A stretch of DNA of 64,000 nt from Paenibacillus harenae DSM 16969. GTDB lineage: Bacteria; Bacillota; Bacilli; Paenibacillales; Paenibacillaceae. Location: contig NZ_KE383842.1 of the NCBI RefSeq assembly GCF_000422465.1, positions 1,744,611 through 1,808,610 of the forward strand, given 5' to 3'. Within the stretch, counting starts at the first letter, position 1; every line of letters begins with the position of its first letter. The notes below the pieces were generated by a model. The model was given only the letters and a program-made list of their open reading frames with translations. It was not told the origin of the DNA and did no database searches. This document shows positions 53,771 to 63,919 of the stretch, in pieces. The translations under genes were made by a program, and so were the position numbers.

Positions 53771-53878
53771 TACGCTGCTCCCCTCTAAACGGGCCTTTAT
53801 TGACAGCTTATGCACAAATACCGGAATTCGGAGCTTATCCCAGGGCAATTTATCGGGCAATATTGGTTAGTTACCGGA

Positions 53879-55903
53879 TTATTGCTCTAAAATCATAACG
53901 CCTTTGGCTGCGAGGCTGTACGAGCCATTGACAAGCTTGCCGGACAGCAGGTCCAGACGCGGCTCCGCCTGCAGCTGAAGCCCGGAGGCTTCCGAGTTAT
54001 GATTTAAAATGAACGTATACGATTTGCCGCCTTTCACGCGGCGGGTAACCTCCACCCCGGCAGGAGCATGAAGCAAAGGCGTTATGCCTTTATCCTTGCA
54101 TATCTGCGCCAGCAGCGACTGCAGGAATGCTTTATCCGGGCTTGACGCGATATACCAGGCTTCGCCTTTGCCGAATTTATTGACGGTAACGGCCGGCATG
54201 CCTTTGTAGAAGTCGGATCCGTATTCCGCGACAACCTCCGCTCCCTCCGAATGAATAAGGTCGCAAAGAATGCTGCAGTTATACGTCCCGCTCAATTCAC
54301 CACGGTTCTGCTTCATGACGATTTGATTCTGCTGACCCGGCAGCAGCGCATCGATCTCTTCCGCCCAAATGCCGAGCAGCTTACGGAGCTTGCCAGGGTA
54401 ACCGCCGGTCGTCACAATGTCGGTTTCATTCACGATACCGCTGAAAAATGTCGTTATGAACGTGCCGCCGCGCTTGACGAACGCTTCCGCCTTCTCGGCA
54501 AATCCCGGTTTAATCATGTACATGACCGGCGCGATGACAAGATCGTATTTATCCAAATTTTCCTCTACGCTGATCATATCCGTCTGTATATGCTGCTCGA
54601 AAAGGGCATCATAATACTTATGAACCTCATCCACGTATTTCAGCGCAACGCTTGGTCCGCTGGACAGCTCAACCACCCACCGGTTCTCCCAGTCAAATAT
54701 AATCGCGGCTTTCGCATCCACGCGGGAATCGAGCAGCTTATCGGACAGCTGCGTCAGCTCATGCCCCAGCTCCGCGCATTCGCGGAAAACGCGCGTATGC
54801 TCGTGCCCGACATGCTCGATGACGGCTCCGTGGTACTTCTCGCAAGCGCCGATCGAACGGCGCAGCTGGAAGAACATGACCGTATCCGCGCCGTGAGCCA
54901 CCGCTTGATAGCTCCATAGCCGCATGACGCCCGGACGCTTCAGCGCATTGTAAGCCTGCCAGTTCTGCTGGCTCGGCGTTTGCTCCATCAGCATGAACGG
55001 CTGGCCGCTCTTGAGACCGCGCATAAGCGCATGCGTCATTGCCGTGAAGCTGACCGGCGTATCGATCGACGGATAGTTGTCCCATGACACGACGTCCATG
55101 TGCTTTGCCCATTTAAAGTAATCAAGCTCCGGATAAGTGCCCATCAAATTGGTAGTGATTTGAATATCCGGGGAGTATTTGCGAATTTCCTCATATTCGA
55201 TCAGATAGCAATCAAGCAAGCTGTCCGATTGGAAACGGCGGTAATCCAGCGATATGCTTTGAAAGTTCGTGCGGTTGCCCGCCCACTCCTCGCTAAGCGC
55301 GTTTGGCGCAACAACTTCGTCCCAATTATAGAACGTGTGTCCCCAGAAGCTTGTGTACCATGCTTTGTTCAACTGCCGGATCGTGCCGTAACGCTTCTGC
55401 AGCCAGACGCGGAAAGCCTCCTCGCAGTTATCGCAATAGCAGTATCCGCCGTACTCGTTGGAAATATGCCAAGCGACCAGCGCCGGATGGTCTTTATATC
55501 GCTGGGCGAGCTTACCGGCGATCAAACGCGCGTACTTGCGATAGGTCGGACTGTTCGGACACGAATTATGGCGCCCGCCGAACTTCCGTTTCCGGCCCTC
55601 GTAGTCAACGCGCGTGACGTCCGGATGCCTCTTGGCCATCCAAGCCGGATGGGCGCCTGTGCTGGTTGCGAGACATACGGCCACTTGGCCCTGGTGCAGC
55701 CGGTCGATAATTTGATCCAGCTGCTCAAAATCATATTTTTCTTCGCTCGGCTGAATTCGCGCCCACGAGAACACATTCACCGTTGCCACGTCGATATCGG
55801 CCAGCTTGAACATGCGCAAATCCTCTTCCATCGTTGCATCGTCCCACTGCTCCGGATTGTAATCGCCGCCATACCATATTTTCGGAAGATTATTATGTAT
55901 CAT
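53879..55903 (-). CDS. GH42 beta-galactosidase
   Basis: The ATG at 55903 (GAAGGGAGA upstream) gives 674 residues, usual for GH42. It opens KIWYGGDYNPEQW. The acid/base is E150 in AWHISNEYGGY, and the nucleophile is E307 in FMLMEQTPSQQNW. The zinc-type cysteines C115, C155, C157 and C160 are present (HNSCPN; CYCDNC). A trimerisation domain and a short beta domain follow. There is no signal peptide. It would split galactosides inside the cell and is the last gene of an importer operon, so the cargo is probably a galacto-oligosaccharide, possibly from pectin side chains. Confidence 0.92.
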   Translation of the reverse strand: MIHNNLPKIWYGGDYNPEQWDDATMEEDLRMFKLADIDVATVNVFSWARIQPSEEKYDFEQLDQIIDRLHQGQVAVCLATSTGAHPAWMAKRHPDVTRVDYEGRKRKFGGRHNSCPNSPTYRKYARLIAGKLAQRYKDHPALVAWHISNEYGGYCYCDNCEEAFRVWLQKRYGTIRQLNKAWYTSFWGHTFYNWDEVVAPNALSEEWAGNRTNFQSISLDYRRFQSDSLLDCYLIEYEEIRKYSPDIQITTNLMGTYPELDYFKWAKHMDVVSWDNYPSIDTPVSFTAMTHALMRGLKSGQPFMLMEQTPSQQNWQAYNALKRPGVMRLWSYQAVAHGADTVMFFQLRRSIGACEKYHGAVIEHVGHEHTRVFRECAELGHELTQLSDKLLDSRVDAKAAIIFDWENRWVVELSSGPSVALKYVDEVHKYYDALFEQHIQTDMISVEENLDKYDLVIAPVMYMIKPGFAEKAEAFVKRGGTFITTFFSGIVNETDIVTTGGYPGKLRKLLGIWAEEIDALLPGQQNQIVMKQNRGELSGTYNCSILCDLIHSEGAEVVAEYGSDFYKGMPAVTVNKFGKGEAWYIASSPDKAFLQSLLAQICKDKGITPLLHAPAGVEVTRRVKGGKSYTFILNHNSEASGLQLQAEPRLDLLSGKLVNGSYSLAAKGVMILEQ

Positions 55904-55992
55904 TCTCGCCGTTCTCCCTTCATTTCGTACAAGTGTATGGAACGAGGGAAGAGAGCCCATGAATATGAGCCCTCTCCTCATTGTTTACGTTT

Positions 55993-57693
55993 TTATTTCG
56001 ACCAAAGCTCTACGCGATCCTTCACCATTTTCGTAAACTCGGCATTTAATTCCGCTACGCCAGCATCTTCCAGATCTTTCAGGAATGCGTCGTATATTTT
56101 ATCGAAATCAGCCGGTTTAGCCAGAATAGCCTCAGGAATACGTTTCTTCATAATATCCTGCGTTTTTTGGAAAATAACATTCGCCTTGGAGCCCGTCTCG
56201 AAAGGAAGCGTCCAAGCCGCGCCGTATTTACGCTCCGGGAATGCGTCGTCCGCAGGCCACAGATCTTTGTACGTTGTTGCGCCGTATGCTGCAAGCGTCT
56301 TTTTGTCCGCTTCGGAGTAAGCCGTTTGAATTTGCTCAGGGAATGTCGTCGTGTAGTAGTTGCCGGACGGATCCATTACGCCGTCGCCGTAGCGCGCGGA
56401 TATCAGGTAGTTGCCGATGCCGGTCGTTTTCTTGAACGTGTTGTTATCGTTCGATTTCATCGCTTGAACGTCTTCAGGAATGACGCGTTTGCCGTCTACT
56501 ACATTGTAATGCTTGCCTTCGATACCCCAGTTTACAAGCACTTGGCCTTCGTCGGAAGCCAGGTAGTCCAGGAATTTGATCAGACGGACCGGATCCTGAG
56601 CGTCCTTCGTAATGCCGACGCCGAAACCGACGAGATAGCCGGTACCTTGGAAAGAGTGGTCTTGGTACGTTTCGTTAAGCGTTACAGGGAAACGGGCGTA
56701 AGTCGAGCCGAACTTGCCTTCCGCTTTCAGTGCGTTTTGCGCTTCGGCGTAATCCCAGTCTTGATCGATCAGGCCGAGAACGCGGCCGGACGCGATTTTC
56801 GCTTTATATTGATCATATTTTTGAACAAAGCTTTCTTTGTCAAGCAGGCCGATATCGTTCATGTGGTTCAGCCAGCGGAAGTATTCTCTTTCTTCCGGGC
56901 GTTGGTAGTGCATAATCGCTTCGTGCGTTTCCTGATCGATATAGAACTCGCCGTCATCCGGAGCGCCCGTAGCGTAGAACGCGGGGTTCGTAACGGAAAT
57001 CAGGATTTGCCATTCGCCGCCGTTAAGCGACATGCCGATCGTCGGCTGGCCGTCCGGCGTTGTAGGGTTTTTCTCGATATACGCTTTGATAGCCGCTTCG
57101 TAATCTTTTACCGTTTTGATTTCAGGGTACCCAGCCGCCTCAAGCACTTGATGCTGCAGTTGGAAACCGCCGCCTGCTTCAAAATACGTTTGATCTACGC
57201 CGGCCTGCGGCAGTACGTAGATGGCATCATCGTCCTTGCTCCAGCGAAGGCGGTTGAAATATTCGCCGTATACCTTTTTCAAGTTCGGGCCATGTTCTTC
57301 GATCAAAGGACGAAGGTCGATCAAGGCGCCCGCATCAACCAGCTTGCCGGCGCTGCCCTTCGGCATAACCAGATCCGGGTACTCGTCGCTCGCTACCATA
57401 AGGGCGAACATATCCGAGTCCGTACCGCCTACAGGAAACTCCTGTTTAAGCGTAATGCCTGTCTTTTCTTTAAGATATTTGCCCAGATCGGAGTTCATAT
57501 CATCCCATGAAGGATTGTTATCGCCCGAAGCCATACGAACCGTGATCGGTTTAAGCGTTTCTTCATTGTTTGAACCGCCGTTATTCGTTCCGGTGTTCGT
57601 TCCGCCTTCGTTGTTCGAATTTCCGCATGCCGTGACAAATACGAATACGAGTGCCAACATCAAGCTTAACATCATTTGCATCTTTCTTTTCAT
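55993..57693 (-). CDS. Extracellular sugar-binding lipoprotein of an ABC importer (LplA-like)
   Basis: From ATG 57693 (AGGGAGG upstream) the product has 566 residues. It has a lipoprotein signal (LSLMLALVFVFVTACGNS, lipobox VTAC), a Gly/Asn/Thr-rich linker, then a long family 1 binding domain of LplA/YtcQ class (DMNSDLGKYLKEKTGITLKQ at the start). It is encoded between the permease pair and GH42. The ligand is inferred to be a galactose-containing oligosaccharide. Long open frames on the opposite strand here are shadows. Confidence 0.87.
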   Translation of the reverse strand: MKRKMQMMLSLMLALVFVFVTACGNSNNEGGTNTGTNNGGSNNEETLKPITVRMASGDNNPSWDDMNSDLGKYLKEKTGITLKQEFPVGGTDSDMFALMVASDEYPDLVMPKGSAGKLVDAGALIDLRPLIEEHGPNLKKVYGEYFNRLRWSKDDDAIYVLPQAGVDQTYFEAGGGFQLQHQVLEAAGYPEIKTVKDYEAAIKAYIEKNPTTPDGQPTIGMSLNGGEWQILISVTNPAFYATGAPDDGEFYIDQETHEAIMHYQRPEEREYFRWLNHMNDIGLLDKESFVQKYDQYKAKIASGRVLGLIDQDWDYAEAQNALKAEGKFGSTYARFPVTLNETYQDHSFQGTGYLVGFGVGITKDAQDPVRLIKFLDYLASDEGQVLVNWGIEGKHYNVVDGKRVIPEDVQAMKSNDNNTFKKTTGIGNYLISARYGDGVMDPSGNYYTTTFPEQIQTAYSEADKKTLAAYGATTYKDLWPADDAFPERKYGAAWTLPFETGSKANVIFQKTQDIMKKRIPEAILAKPADFDKIYDAFLKDLEDAGVAELNAEFTKMVKDRVELWSK

Positions 57694-57763
57694 TGCTTTG
57701 AAAGCCTCCCTTTTTGTGTGCGTGAAGAGCATGTATATAACAGGAAACCTGCTACTACCAATA

Positions 57764-58657
57764 TTAACTTTTTACTGCGCCCAGCGTCATTCCTTTAACG
57801 AAATACTTTTGAAGGAACGGATATACGAGAAGAATCGGCACCGTGACGACAATGGTGATCGCCATCTTGATCGACTCGGGCGATACCGCCGCCATCGACT
57901 GCTGCGCGTTCGGATCGCGGTAATTGCTGCCCGTCTGTGTAGATAACAGCACCTTCATCAATTCGTACTGGAGCGTCGTATTCTCAGCGCTCCGGTTGTT
58001 GTACAGGTACGTATCAAACCAGGAATTCCAATGTCCAACGGCGATGAACAGCGCGATGGTCGCGAGGACGGGCTGGCAAAGCGGAAGAATGACCTTCCAA
58101 AATATAGTCCAATCATTCGCGCCGTCGATCTTCGCCGATTCTTGAAGCGCGTACGGCAGTCCGTCGATATAGGAGCGGATAACGAACACGTTCCAGACGC
58201 TCAGCAGCGCGGGAATGATGTAAACCGAGAATGTGCCGATAAGGCCCAGGCTCTTCATCAAGAGGAAGCCGGGAATAAGGCCGCCGGAGAAATACATCGT
58301 GAGGGCAAATACGACCGACATCCATCTTCTGGCCTGGAAGTCAGGACGGCTTAACGTGTAAGCCATCATCGACGCCGAGACAACGCCGATCGCGGTGCCC
58401 AATACCGTCCGGATGACGGAATTTTTAAAGCCGGTAAGCAGACCTTCGAAACCAAAGATCGTTTCATAGTTTTTCAAAGTAAATTCACGCGGATAAATCG
58501 TAAGCCCGCCTCTGACCGTGTCAACCGAGTCGTTGAACGAAATAGCAAGCACGTTCAGAAACGGATATAAGGTAACAATTGCGACAATCGCCATGAATAC
58601 GTAGATGAAGATGTCAAACGCTTTATCACTTGCATTTTTTTGAGCAACGCCTTGCAT
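57764..58657 (-). CDS. Carbohydrate ABC importer permease (LplC-like)
   Basis: This 297-residue protein has six membrane segments and the EAA loop LPYALQESAKIDGANDWTIFWKVILPLCQP. It ends GMTLGAVKS, as LplC-type proteins do. TAGGAGGT precedes the ATG. It follows the LplB-like permease by 13 bp. As in the other two importers of the window, no ATPase gene accompanies it. Confidence 0.88.
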   Translation of the reverse strand: MQGVAQKNASDKAFDIFIYVFMAIVAIVTLYPFLNVLAISFNDSVDTVRGGLTIYPREFTLKNYETIFGFEGLLTGFKNSVIRTVLGTAIGVVSASMMAYTLSRPDFQARRWMSVVFALTMYFSGGLIPGFLLMKSLGLIGTFSVYIIPALLSVWNVFVIRSYIDGLPYALQESAKIDGANDWTIFWKVILPLCQPVLATIALFIAVGHWNSWFDTYLYNNRSAENTTLQYELMKVLLSTQTGSNYRDPNAQQSMAAVSPESIKMAITIVVTVPILLVYPFLQKYFVKGMTLGAVKS

Positions 58658-58670
58658 TTTGCCGCACCTC

Positions 58671-59630
58671 CTATATGATCGATTCTTTGGTGACTCGTTT
58701 GTAAATTCCGTTCGCGATAAACACTAATAGGATGCTGACTACGGAGTTAAAGATTCCGATGGCCGTACCATATGAATAGCGGCCCATTTGAATTCCGTAT
58801 TTGAGCGCATACAGATCGAGCACCTCTGAGAAGTCGGATACTAGAGGATTGCCGAGCAAGAACTGCTTCTCGAAACCGATACTAATCAAGTGGCCGATGG
58901 ATAGAATGAACAATACCATAAAGGTTGTACGAATGCCCGGCAGCGTAATATGCCACATTTTACGGAAGCGGCCCGCGCCGTCCACGGTAGAAGCTTCGTA
59001 CAGCTCCGGATCGATACCGGCCATCGCGGCTAAGAAAATGATGGAATTCCAGCCCATTTCCTTCCAAAGATCGGATAACGTCACGATTCCCCAGAACCAT
59101 TCGCCCTTTGCCATGAATTGAATCGGGGCATCGATAACGCCTAGCCACATAAGCAGCTGGTTAACCGCTCCTCCGTCCGTCGAAAGCATCTTCGACACGA
59201 GACCTGCGACAACGACCCACGAGACAAAGTGAGGCAAATACGAGATCGTTTGAACCGACCGTTTGAAAAACTGGCCTCTCATTTCATTCAATAAAAGCGC
59301 GAATATAACGGGAACCGTAAACCCGACAATAAGTCCCATCGAACTCATCGCCAGCGTATTTCGCAGCACAACGTAAAAGCGTTCATCTTGAAACAATTCG
59401 ACAAAGTTTTCTAACCCGACCCATTTTTGATTGAAAATCGAATCTTTTGGCTTGTAGTTTTGAAATGCGGTTAGCCAGCCCCATACCGGCACATAACTGA
59501 AGATGAAAATCCATATGACAAATGGAAGCGACATCATATACAAGTATCGCTGCTGAAAAGCTTTGAACCAAAAGCGGTTTCTCTTGTGCGCCGACCCTGC
59601 CTTAGGGGTAACTTCTGTTAGCGGTTTCAT
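58671..59630 (-). CDS. Carbohydrate ABC importer permease (LplB-like)
   Basis: The ATG at 59630, with AGGAGGAG 5-8 bases upstream, gives 319 residues. After a basic tail come YLYMMSLPFVIWIFIFSYVPVWGW, five more membrane segments, and the EAA loop IDPELYEASTVDGAGRFRKMWHITLPG. It is the first gene of the operon permease, permease, binding protein, GH42. The operon lies just after the YesM/YesN pair and its terminator, and a weak promoter (TTGAAA, 17 bases, ATTTTA) may lie near 59770-59800. Confidence 0.88.
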   Translation of the reverse strand: MKPLTEVTPKAGSAHKRNRFWFKAFQQRYLYMMSLPFVIWIFIFSYVPVWGWLTAFQNYKPKDSIFNQKWVGLENFVELFQDERFYVVLRNTLAMSSMGLIVGFTVPVIFALLLNEMRGQFFKRSVQTISYLPHFVSWVVVAGLVSKMLSTDGGAVNQLLMWLGVIDAPIQFMAKGEWFWGIVTLSDLWKEMGWNSIIFLAAMAGIDPELYEASTVDGAGRFRKMWHITLPGIRTTFMVLFILSIGHLISIGFEKQFLLGNPLVSDFSEVLDLYALKYGIQMGRYSYGTAIGIFNSVVSILLVFIANGIYKRVTKESII

Positions 59631-59851
59631 CTGTGCTCCTCCTAATATTTTTGCGGTCTGCAAAAACGTATTCCGTAAGCTTCCTCTCTCTATGCGTAGC
59701 TTACCCTCTCTTATCTGTACTAATCATAAACGATAGCAGCCGCATCGTTACACCCGATAAATTAGTCCTAAAATCATATCAAAATACGCACTTTCAACCG
59801 CTTTCATAAAAAGTCGTTTCAGCCAAACGCAACCGGGATGCTTGGAATTTC

Positions 59852-59916
59852 AAATAAAAACACAAAGACGTTGCACCGCTTAGGTCCGATAGGAATCTAA
59901 GCGGTGCAACGTCTTT
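59852..59916 (-). terminator. Terminator of the YesM/YesN operon
   Basis: AAAGACGTTGCACCGCTTAG pairs with CTAAGCGGTGCAACGTCTTT, a perfect 20-bp stem around a 13-base loop; the minus strand then runs into TGTGTTTTTATTT. Confidence 0.9.
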
Positions 59917-59941
59917 AGGCATGGCCGATATCCGGTCTTCC

Positions 59942-61492
59942 TTATTCCATGCCGGGTTTTCCCGGAACGCTTTTGAAGGAAGACGGGGAAACGCCCTTAT
60001 ACTTCTTGAATTTACTATGGAAATAATCGACATTCGCGTAACCGACACGCTCCGACACCTGATGCACTTTCAGTCCCTCCTGAAGCAGCTCGATCGCGTG
60101 CTTAATGCGCACTTGGTCGAGATAGGTGTTAAAGTGGTCCCCGGTATAGTTTTTAAACATTTTACCCAAGTAGCCGCTGTTATAATTAAATAGCTCGGCA
60201 AGCGTCTCCAGCTTAATATTCTCGCTGTAGTGGCGTTCAATGAAATCCGTCATCTGCTTCATGACGGACTGGCTGTCCGACTTCCCGATCTTCGCCGCAA
60301 GCTCCGAAAGTCGCTGCTGCAGCTGCGCGAGCATCTCGTCATAATGATGCGCCAGATATAAGGCGGTGATCATGGTCAGATCCTCCTGAACGGACAGCTG
60401 CGGATTGGACGTTGCCGCTTTATTCAATACGATCGTAAGCAGCTGCGCCCAGTTCGATTTCACGGACTGCTCGGAAGAATCGTACGCGACGATTTGCCCG
60501 GAAGCTTCCTGCATCGCCTTGTCTACGCCATCCTTGCTGCCGATATCGAGCATATAATAAAGATTCTGCGCCAGCGCTTCGATTGACAGCCCGGCTTCCT
60601 GCTCTCCCCGCTCCTGCTCCTCCGTCAATGAAGCCATATTTATTTGCTGGCCGCTCTGCATGAACCGCCGTTTCATAAGACCGCGCACCGCAGCCGACCA
60701 ATCGAGCAGCATCGGAATCTCTCTGACCGGCTCGCTGGCTGCGGCTGCGAATCGTATCCGCTCTCCGCAGCACTCCTCGATCCACTGCCGCATTTCCTCG
60801 CGGGAGCCGTTCTGCAATATATAGTCCTTAAGCAGCACGCCAACGAACGGCTCCGCGGAGAAAACCCAGCCGATCTGCTTTTGTTCTACGATATCCGACA
60901 GCTTCTTCCGCAGTGTTGCGTTCATCGTAAGGGAGTGCTCCCTGCTGTGCAGCTCGATTAACAGAAGCTGATAATACTTTGCGGGAGTTCCAAGCAGCGC
61001 CGCCAGCTCCCCGCTTCCTTCCCGGCCGGGATCCAGCTTGCCCGCAGCCAGCTGTTGAAGCAGCTCCTCCCGCAGCAGAGCCGCCGTCTGCTCCGAGTTT
61101 TCCTTCTGCTCGTTTTTTCTCGTCAGCTGCCCCCCGATACGTTCCACGTAGGCTTCCAACTCATCTTCGTCAATCGGTTTCAGAATATAACCGTCTACGC
61201 TATGTGAGATCGCCTGCTTCGCATAATTGAAATCCGCATATCCGCTCAATATTAAAATATGGCACGCCGCGTCGGTCTTTCTCACTTCTTCGATTGCCGA
61301 AAGGCCGTCCATCCCCGGCATGCGAATATCAATCAAGATCAAATCCGGACGAAGCTCCTTATGTTTCTCTACCGCTTCCCGGCCATTCGCTGCGGTACCG
61401 GCCACGGCGAAGCCGTGCTTCTCCCAATCGATTAAAGTTGTCAGCCCTTCCCTAATCATCGGTTCATCGTCGACGATTAAAACCTTATTCAT
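59942..61492 (-). CDS. Response regulator with AraC-type output domain (YesN-like)
   Basis: The 516-residue protein has a receiver domain with KVLIVDDEP, the phospho-acceptor in LILIDIRMPGMDG and K in DGYILKPIDE. A long middle part is followed by an AraC double helix-turn-helix (IKLETLAELFNYNSGYLGKMFKN, and KVHQVSERVGYANVDYFHSKFK). Its start overlaps the kinase gene by 8 bases, with GGGGGT as ribosome site. It probably activates the GH42 importer operon that begins at 59630. Confidence 0.88.
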   Translation of the reverse strand: MNKVLIVDDEPMIREGLTTLIDWEKHGFAVAGTAANGREAVEKHKELRPDLILIDIRMPGMDGLSAIEEVRKTDAACHILILSGYADFNYAKQAISHSVDGYILKPIDEDELEAYVERIGGQLTRKNEQKENSEQTAALLREELLQQLAAGKLDPGREGSGELAALLGTPAKYYQLLLIELHSREHSLTMNATLRKKLSDIVEQKQIGWVFSAEPFVGVLLKDYILQNGSREEMRQWIEECCGERIRFAAAASEPVREIPMLLDWSAAVRGLMKRRFMQSGQQINMASLTEEQERGEQEAGLSIEALAQNLYYMLDIGSKDGVDKAMQEASGQIVAYDSSEQSVKSNWAQLLTIVLNKAATSNPQLSVQEDLTMITALYLAHHYDEMLAQLQQRLSELAAKIGKSDSQSVMKQMTDFIERHYSENIKLETLAELFNYNSGYLGKMFKNYTGDHFNTYLDQVRIKHAIELLQEGLKVHQVSERVGYANVDYFHSKFKKYKGVSPSSFKSVPGKPGME

Positions 61493-63287
61493 TATGATGA
61501 CCCCCTGTTGGAATTTCGAACGTAATTCGCGTACCTGAGCCGGGTTCGCTCGCGATCGTTAAGCCATAGTCATCCCCATAGATCATAACAAGCCGTTGAT
61601 GGACATTCCGCAGCCCGATCCGGTACTCTTCCTCCTCCTCCATATCGCGTAACGATTCGAGGATATCTTTAATCTTTTCCTCGCTGATCCCAACGCCGTT
61701 ATCGGCGACCTCCACTTTCAGCCGCTTCCCGTTGACGAACGTCGACAAATGGACAAACCCGCCCTCCGCTATATTTTCAAGCCCGTGAACGACCGCATTC
61801 TCGATTAAAGGCTGAATGATGAGCGGCGGTATTTCAATATCATGACTGGCAGGATCAATATCAAGGCGAAATGTCAGACGGTCATCGCCATATCTGAATT
61901 TTTGGATTTCTAAATAATAACGGACAATCTCAAGCTCGTCCTTCAGAGCGATTTTTCGCGTGCCGACCTCCAAATTCCGGCGTATCATTTTACCCAGCAT
62001 GCGGACGATTCCCGATATTTCCTTCTCGCCTTTCATATGGGCTTTCATCCGAATCGACTCTAACGCATTAAACAGAAAATGCGGATTGATCTGGCTGGCC
62101 ATCATCTTCAACTTAATTTCCTTCTGTCTCAGCTCCAGCTGGGCCTTCTGCTTCTGCGATTCGGTAACCTCATCCATTAAACCGCGGATACTGACGACCA
62201 TGTTGTTGAATTGCTTGGATAAAATACCGATTTCGTCGTTGCCCGTCACGTTCGAGATGACGTTCAAGTCGCCCATGGCCACTTTATTTAAATCCTTGTT
62301 CAGCACAAGCATCCGCTTGGCCAATATCGCGGAGGAGAAATAGATCAGAATAAAAGCGATCACGAGGCTGAGCATGATAATGCCGAAGCCCAGCTGGCTG
62401 ATGCGATTCGCCCCGCTTACGATGCTGTCGATCGTAAAGACCGATACGATCTTCAGCCCGTTTCGGCTTGATTCCGGCAGTAAGTCCTCGATCACGATTT
62501 TGGACGGCTTTCCATCATATTTAAATTCATACGTGCCTTCCGCTTTTTCCGTCAATTGACTGGCAAAATCCAATTCCGAAATGTTTTTGCCGACCCATTC
62601 CGGATTTTTGGCCGCAATCATGTAGCCGGTATCATCGATGATCATCGTATCGAAAGGCTCTTGGCTGATCATAGCGTTCAATTCATTCTGATTCACTCCG
62701 ATGACAAGCACGCCGCTAGTCCGGTAGGTCGGGAACGAAATTTTACGGATAAGGCTCAAATAATTACGATTGCCCTTTGTTTCGTCGCTTATATACGCCC
62801 AGTGGATACCGTCCTGCTCCATCGCCGCTTTGTACCAATGCGTCTCCATGATGGGAGGCGTCAACTTCAGAAACTCCCAATTGTCCAGTATCGTCATGTT
62901 TGTCGTATAGAAGCGAATGTTAAAAATTTCGCTGTACAGATGAACGTAATCGCGGAAATCCCGGTAATCCCAGAACGCTTTAACGACGTCGTACGTTGAT
63001 TTATAATTCGTATTCACCACATTCGTGAGGCGGCTGTCTACGAGCAGGTTGTCCGAGATTTCAATCGGCATGCGGATAATATCCGTCGTCTGCTTCTTGA
63101 TCCGTTCGACATTGTTCGTTATTTGCTGCGTGGCCTGATCCAGCACGTTCTGCCGGAAGGCGACCGTCAGAAAGATGCCGACGATCAGAACGGGCACGAA
63201 TACAACCAATATAAATGAAAAGATTAGCTTGTTTTTGATCCGAATATTATTCATCCGGCGCGTTAATTCTCTCATGTACCGCATCAT
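61485..63287 (-). CDS. Sensor histidine kinase (YesM-like)
   Basis: The ATG at 63287 (AAGGGGG 8 bases upstream) gives 600 residues. A membrane segment (LIFSFILVVFVPVLIVGIFL) is followed by an extracellular Cache-like sensor of about 250 residues, a second membrane segment, a HAMP domain, and the LytS/YesM kinase core with QINPHFLFNALESIRMKAH (phospho-acceptor H), PLIENAVVHGLE and DNGVGISEEK. It should sense extracellular sugar and pair with the regulator at 59942. The signal is inferred. Confidence 0.88.
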   Translation of the reverse strand: MMRYMRELTRRMNNIRIKNKLIFSFILVVFVPVLIVGIFLTVAFRQNVLDQATQQITNNVERIKKQTTDIIRMPIEISDNLLVDSRLTNVVNTNYKSTYDVVKAFWDYRDFRDYVHLYSEIFNIRFYTTNMTILDNWEFLKLTPPIMETHWYKAAMEQDGIHWAYISDETKGNRNYLSLIRKISFPTYRTSGVLVIGVNQNELNAMISQEPFDTMIIDDTGYMIAAKNPEWVGKNISELDFASQLTEKAEGTYEFKYDGKPSKIVIEDLLPESSRNGLKIVSVFTIDSIVSGANRISQLGFGIIMLSLVIAFILIYFSSAILAKRMLVLNKDLNKVAMGDLNVISNVTGNDEIGILSKQFNNMVVSIRGLMDEVTESQKQKAQLELRQKEIKLKMMASQINPHFLFNALESIRMKAHMKGEKEISGIVRMLGKMIRRNLEVGTRKIALKDELEIVRYYLEIQKFRYGDDRLTFRLDIDPASHDIEIPPLIIQPLIENAVVHGLENIAEGGFVHLSTFVNGKRLKVEVADNGVGISEEKIKDILESLRDMEEEEEYRIGLRNVHQRLVMIYGDDYGLTIASEPGSGTRITFEIPTGGHHNE

Positions 63288-63445
63288 GCGAGCGGCCCCC
63301 TTTTGTCTGCAGGAAAGCGTTGCCAATAATAACGTCGCTTAAAGCACCCTATATTATAGAGCGGGCTCCAGAGCATTCATACATCAACAATCCGTTATTT
63401 TTTCATATATCAATTAGAGATTTCCGTGCGACAAAACCGCCCCGA

Positions 63446-63793
63446 TCAGAGCGGTATGCGATACGAGGATTGCTCCTCGATAATATGCTCTCCCTTATGA
63501 TAAACCCACTTAAAGGATAACCGGTCGCCGGCATAGCCGGTTTTGCAGCGGATATCCGGCCATATAACCGAGTCGAGATTGACCAAAATCGTACGCTGAA
63601 GCTGCATAAGCCTCTCTTCGTTCGCAGTCCTCTGCTTGAGTGCTTCATCCTCCGAAGCGGCTGTCAGCATGAAATAAGCGAGCGCAGCGTCGCTGTCATC
63701 GATGTCCTCCGGCAACGGATGGCCAGATCCTCGAAAAATTTCCTTTACCGTGTCGATCCAGTCTTTGTACAAATGAATTTGAATATTCGTCAT
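63446..63793 (-). CDS. Conserved-looking hypothetical protein
   Basis: The 115-residue protein starts MTNIQIHLYKDWIDTVKEIF. It has an acidic middle (PEDIDDSDAALAYFMLTAASEDEAL) and ends VYHKGEHIIEEQSSYRIPL. There is no signal, membrane segment or domain I recognise. The ribosome site (GAGG 9 bases upstream) is modest. The composition is protein-like and the frame is alone, upstream of the YesM-like gene on the same strand but 158 bp away. Confidence 0.6.
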   Translation of the reverse strand: MTNIQIHLYKDWIDTVKEIFRGSGHPLPEDIDDSDAALAYFMLTAASEDEALKQRTANEERLMQLQRTILVNLDSVIWPDIRCKTGYAGDRLSFKWVYHKGEHIIEEQSSYRIPL

Positions 63794-63919
63794 TAAGGCG
63801 GCCTCGCTTTAGCTTATTTTCCGTTATCCTACAGGATAAAGCCGTTTGAAAGAAATTGCAACTTCGCGCGTAATAATAAGGATTGAACCACAGAGCTGCA
63901 TCTCATACCTTTGAATCAA

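Noticed and set aside
55100..56320. A 406-codon open frame on the plus strand
   Set aside because: It spans the opposite strand of two real genes (GH42 and the binding protein) and their gap; no protein family pattern.
56167..57510. A 447-codon open frame on the plus strand
   Set aside because: It is antisense to the solute-binding lipoprotein gene, rich in arginine and valine, with no start signal.
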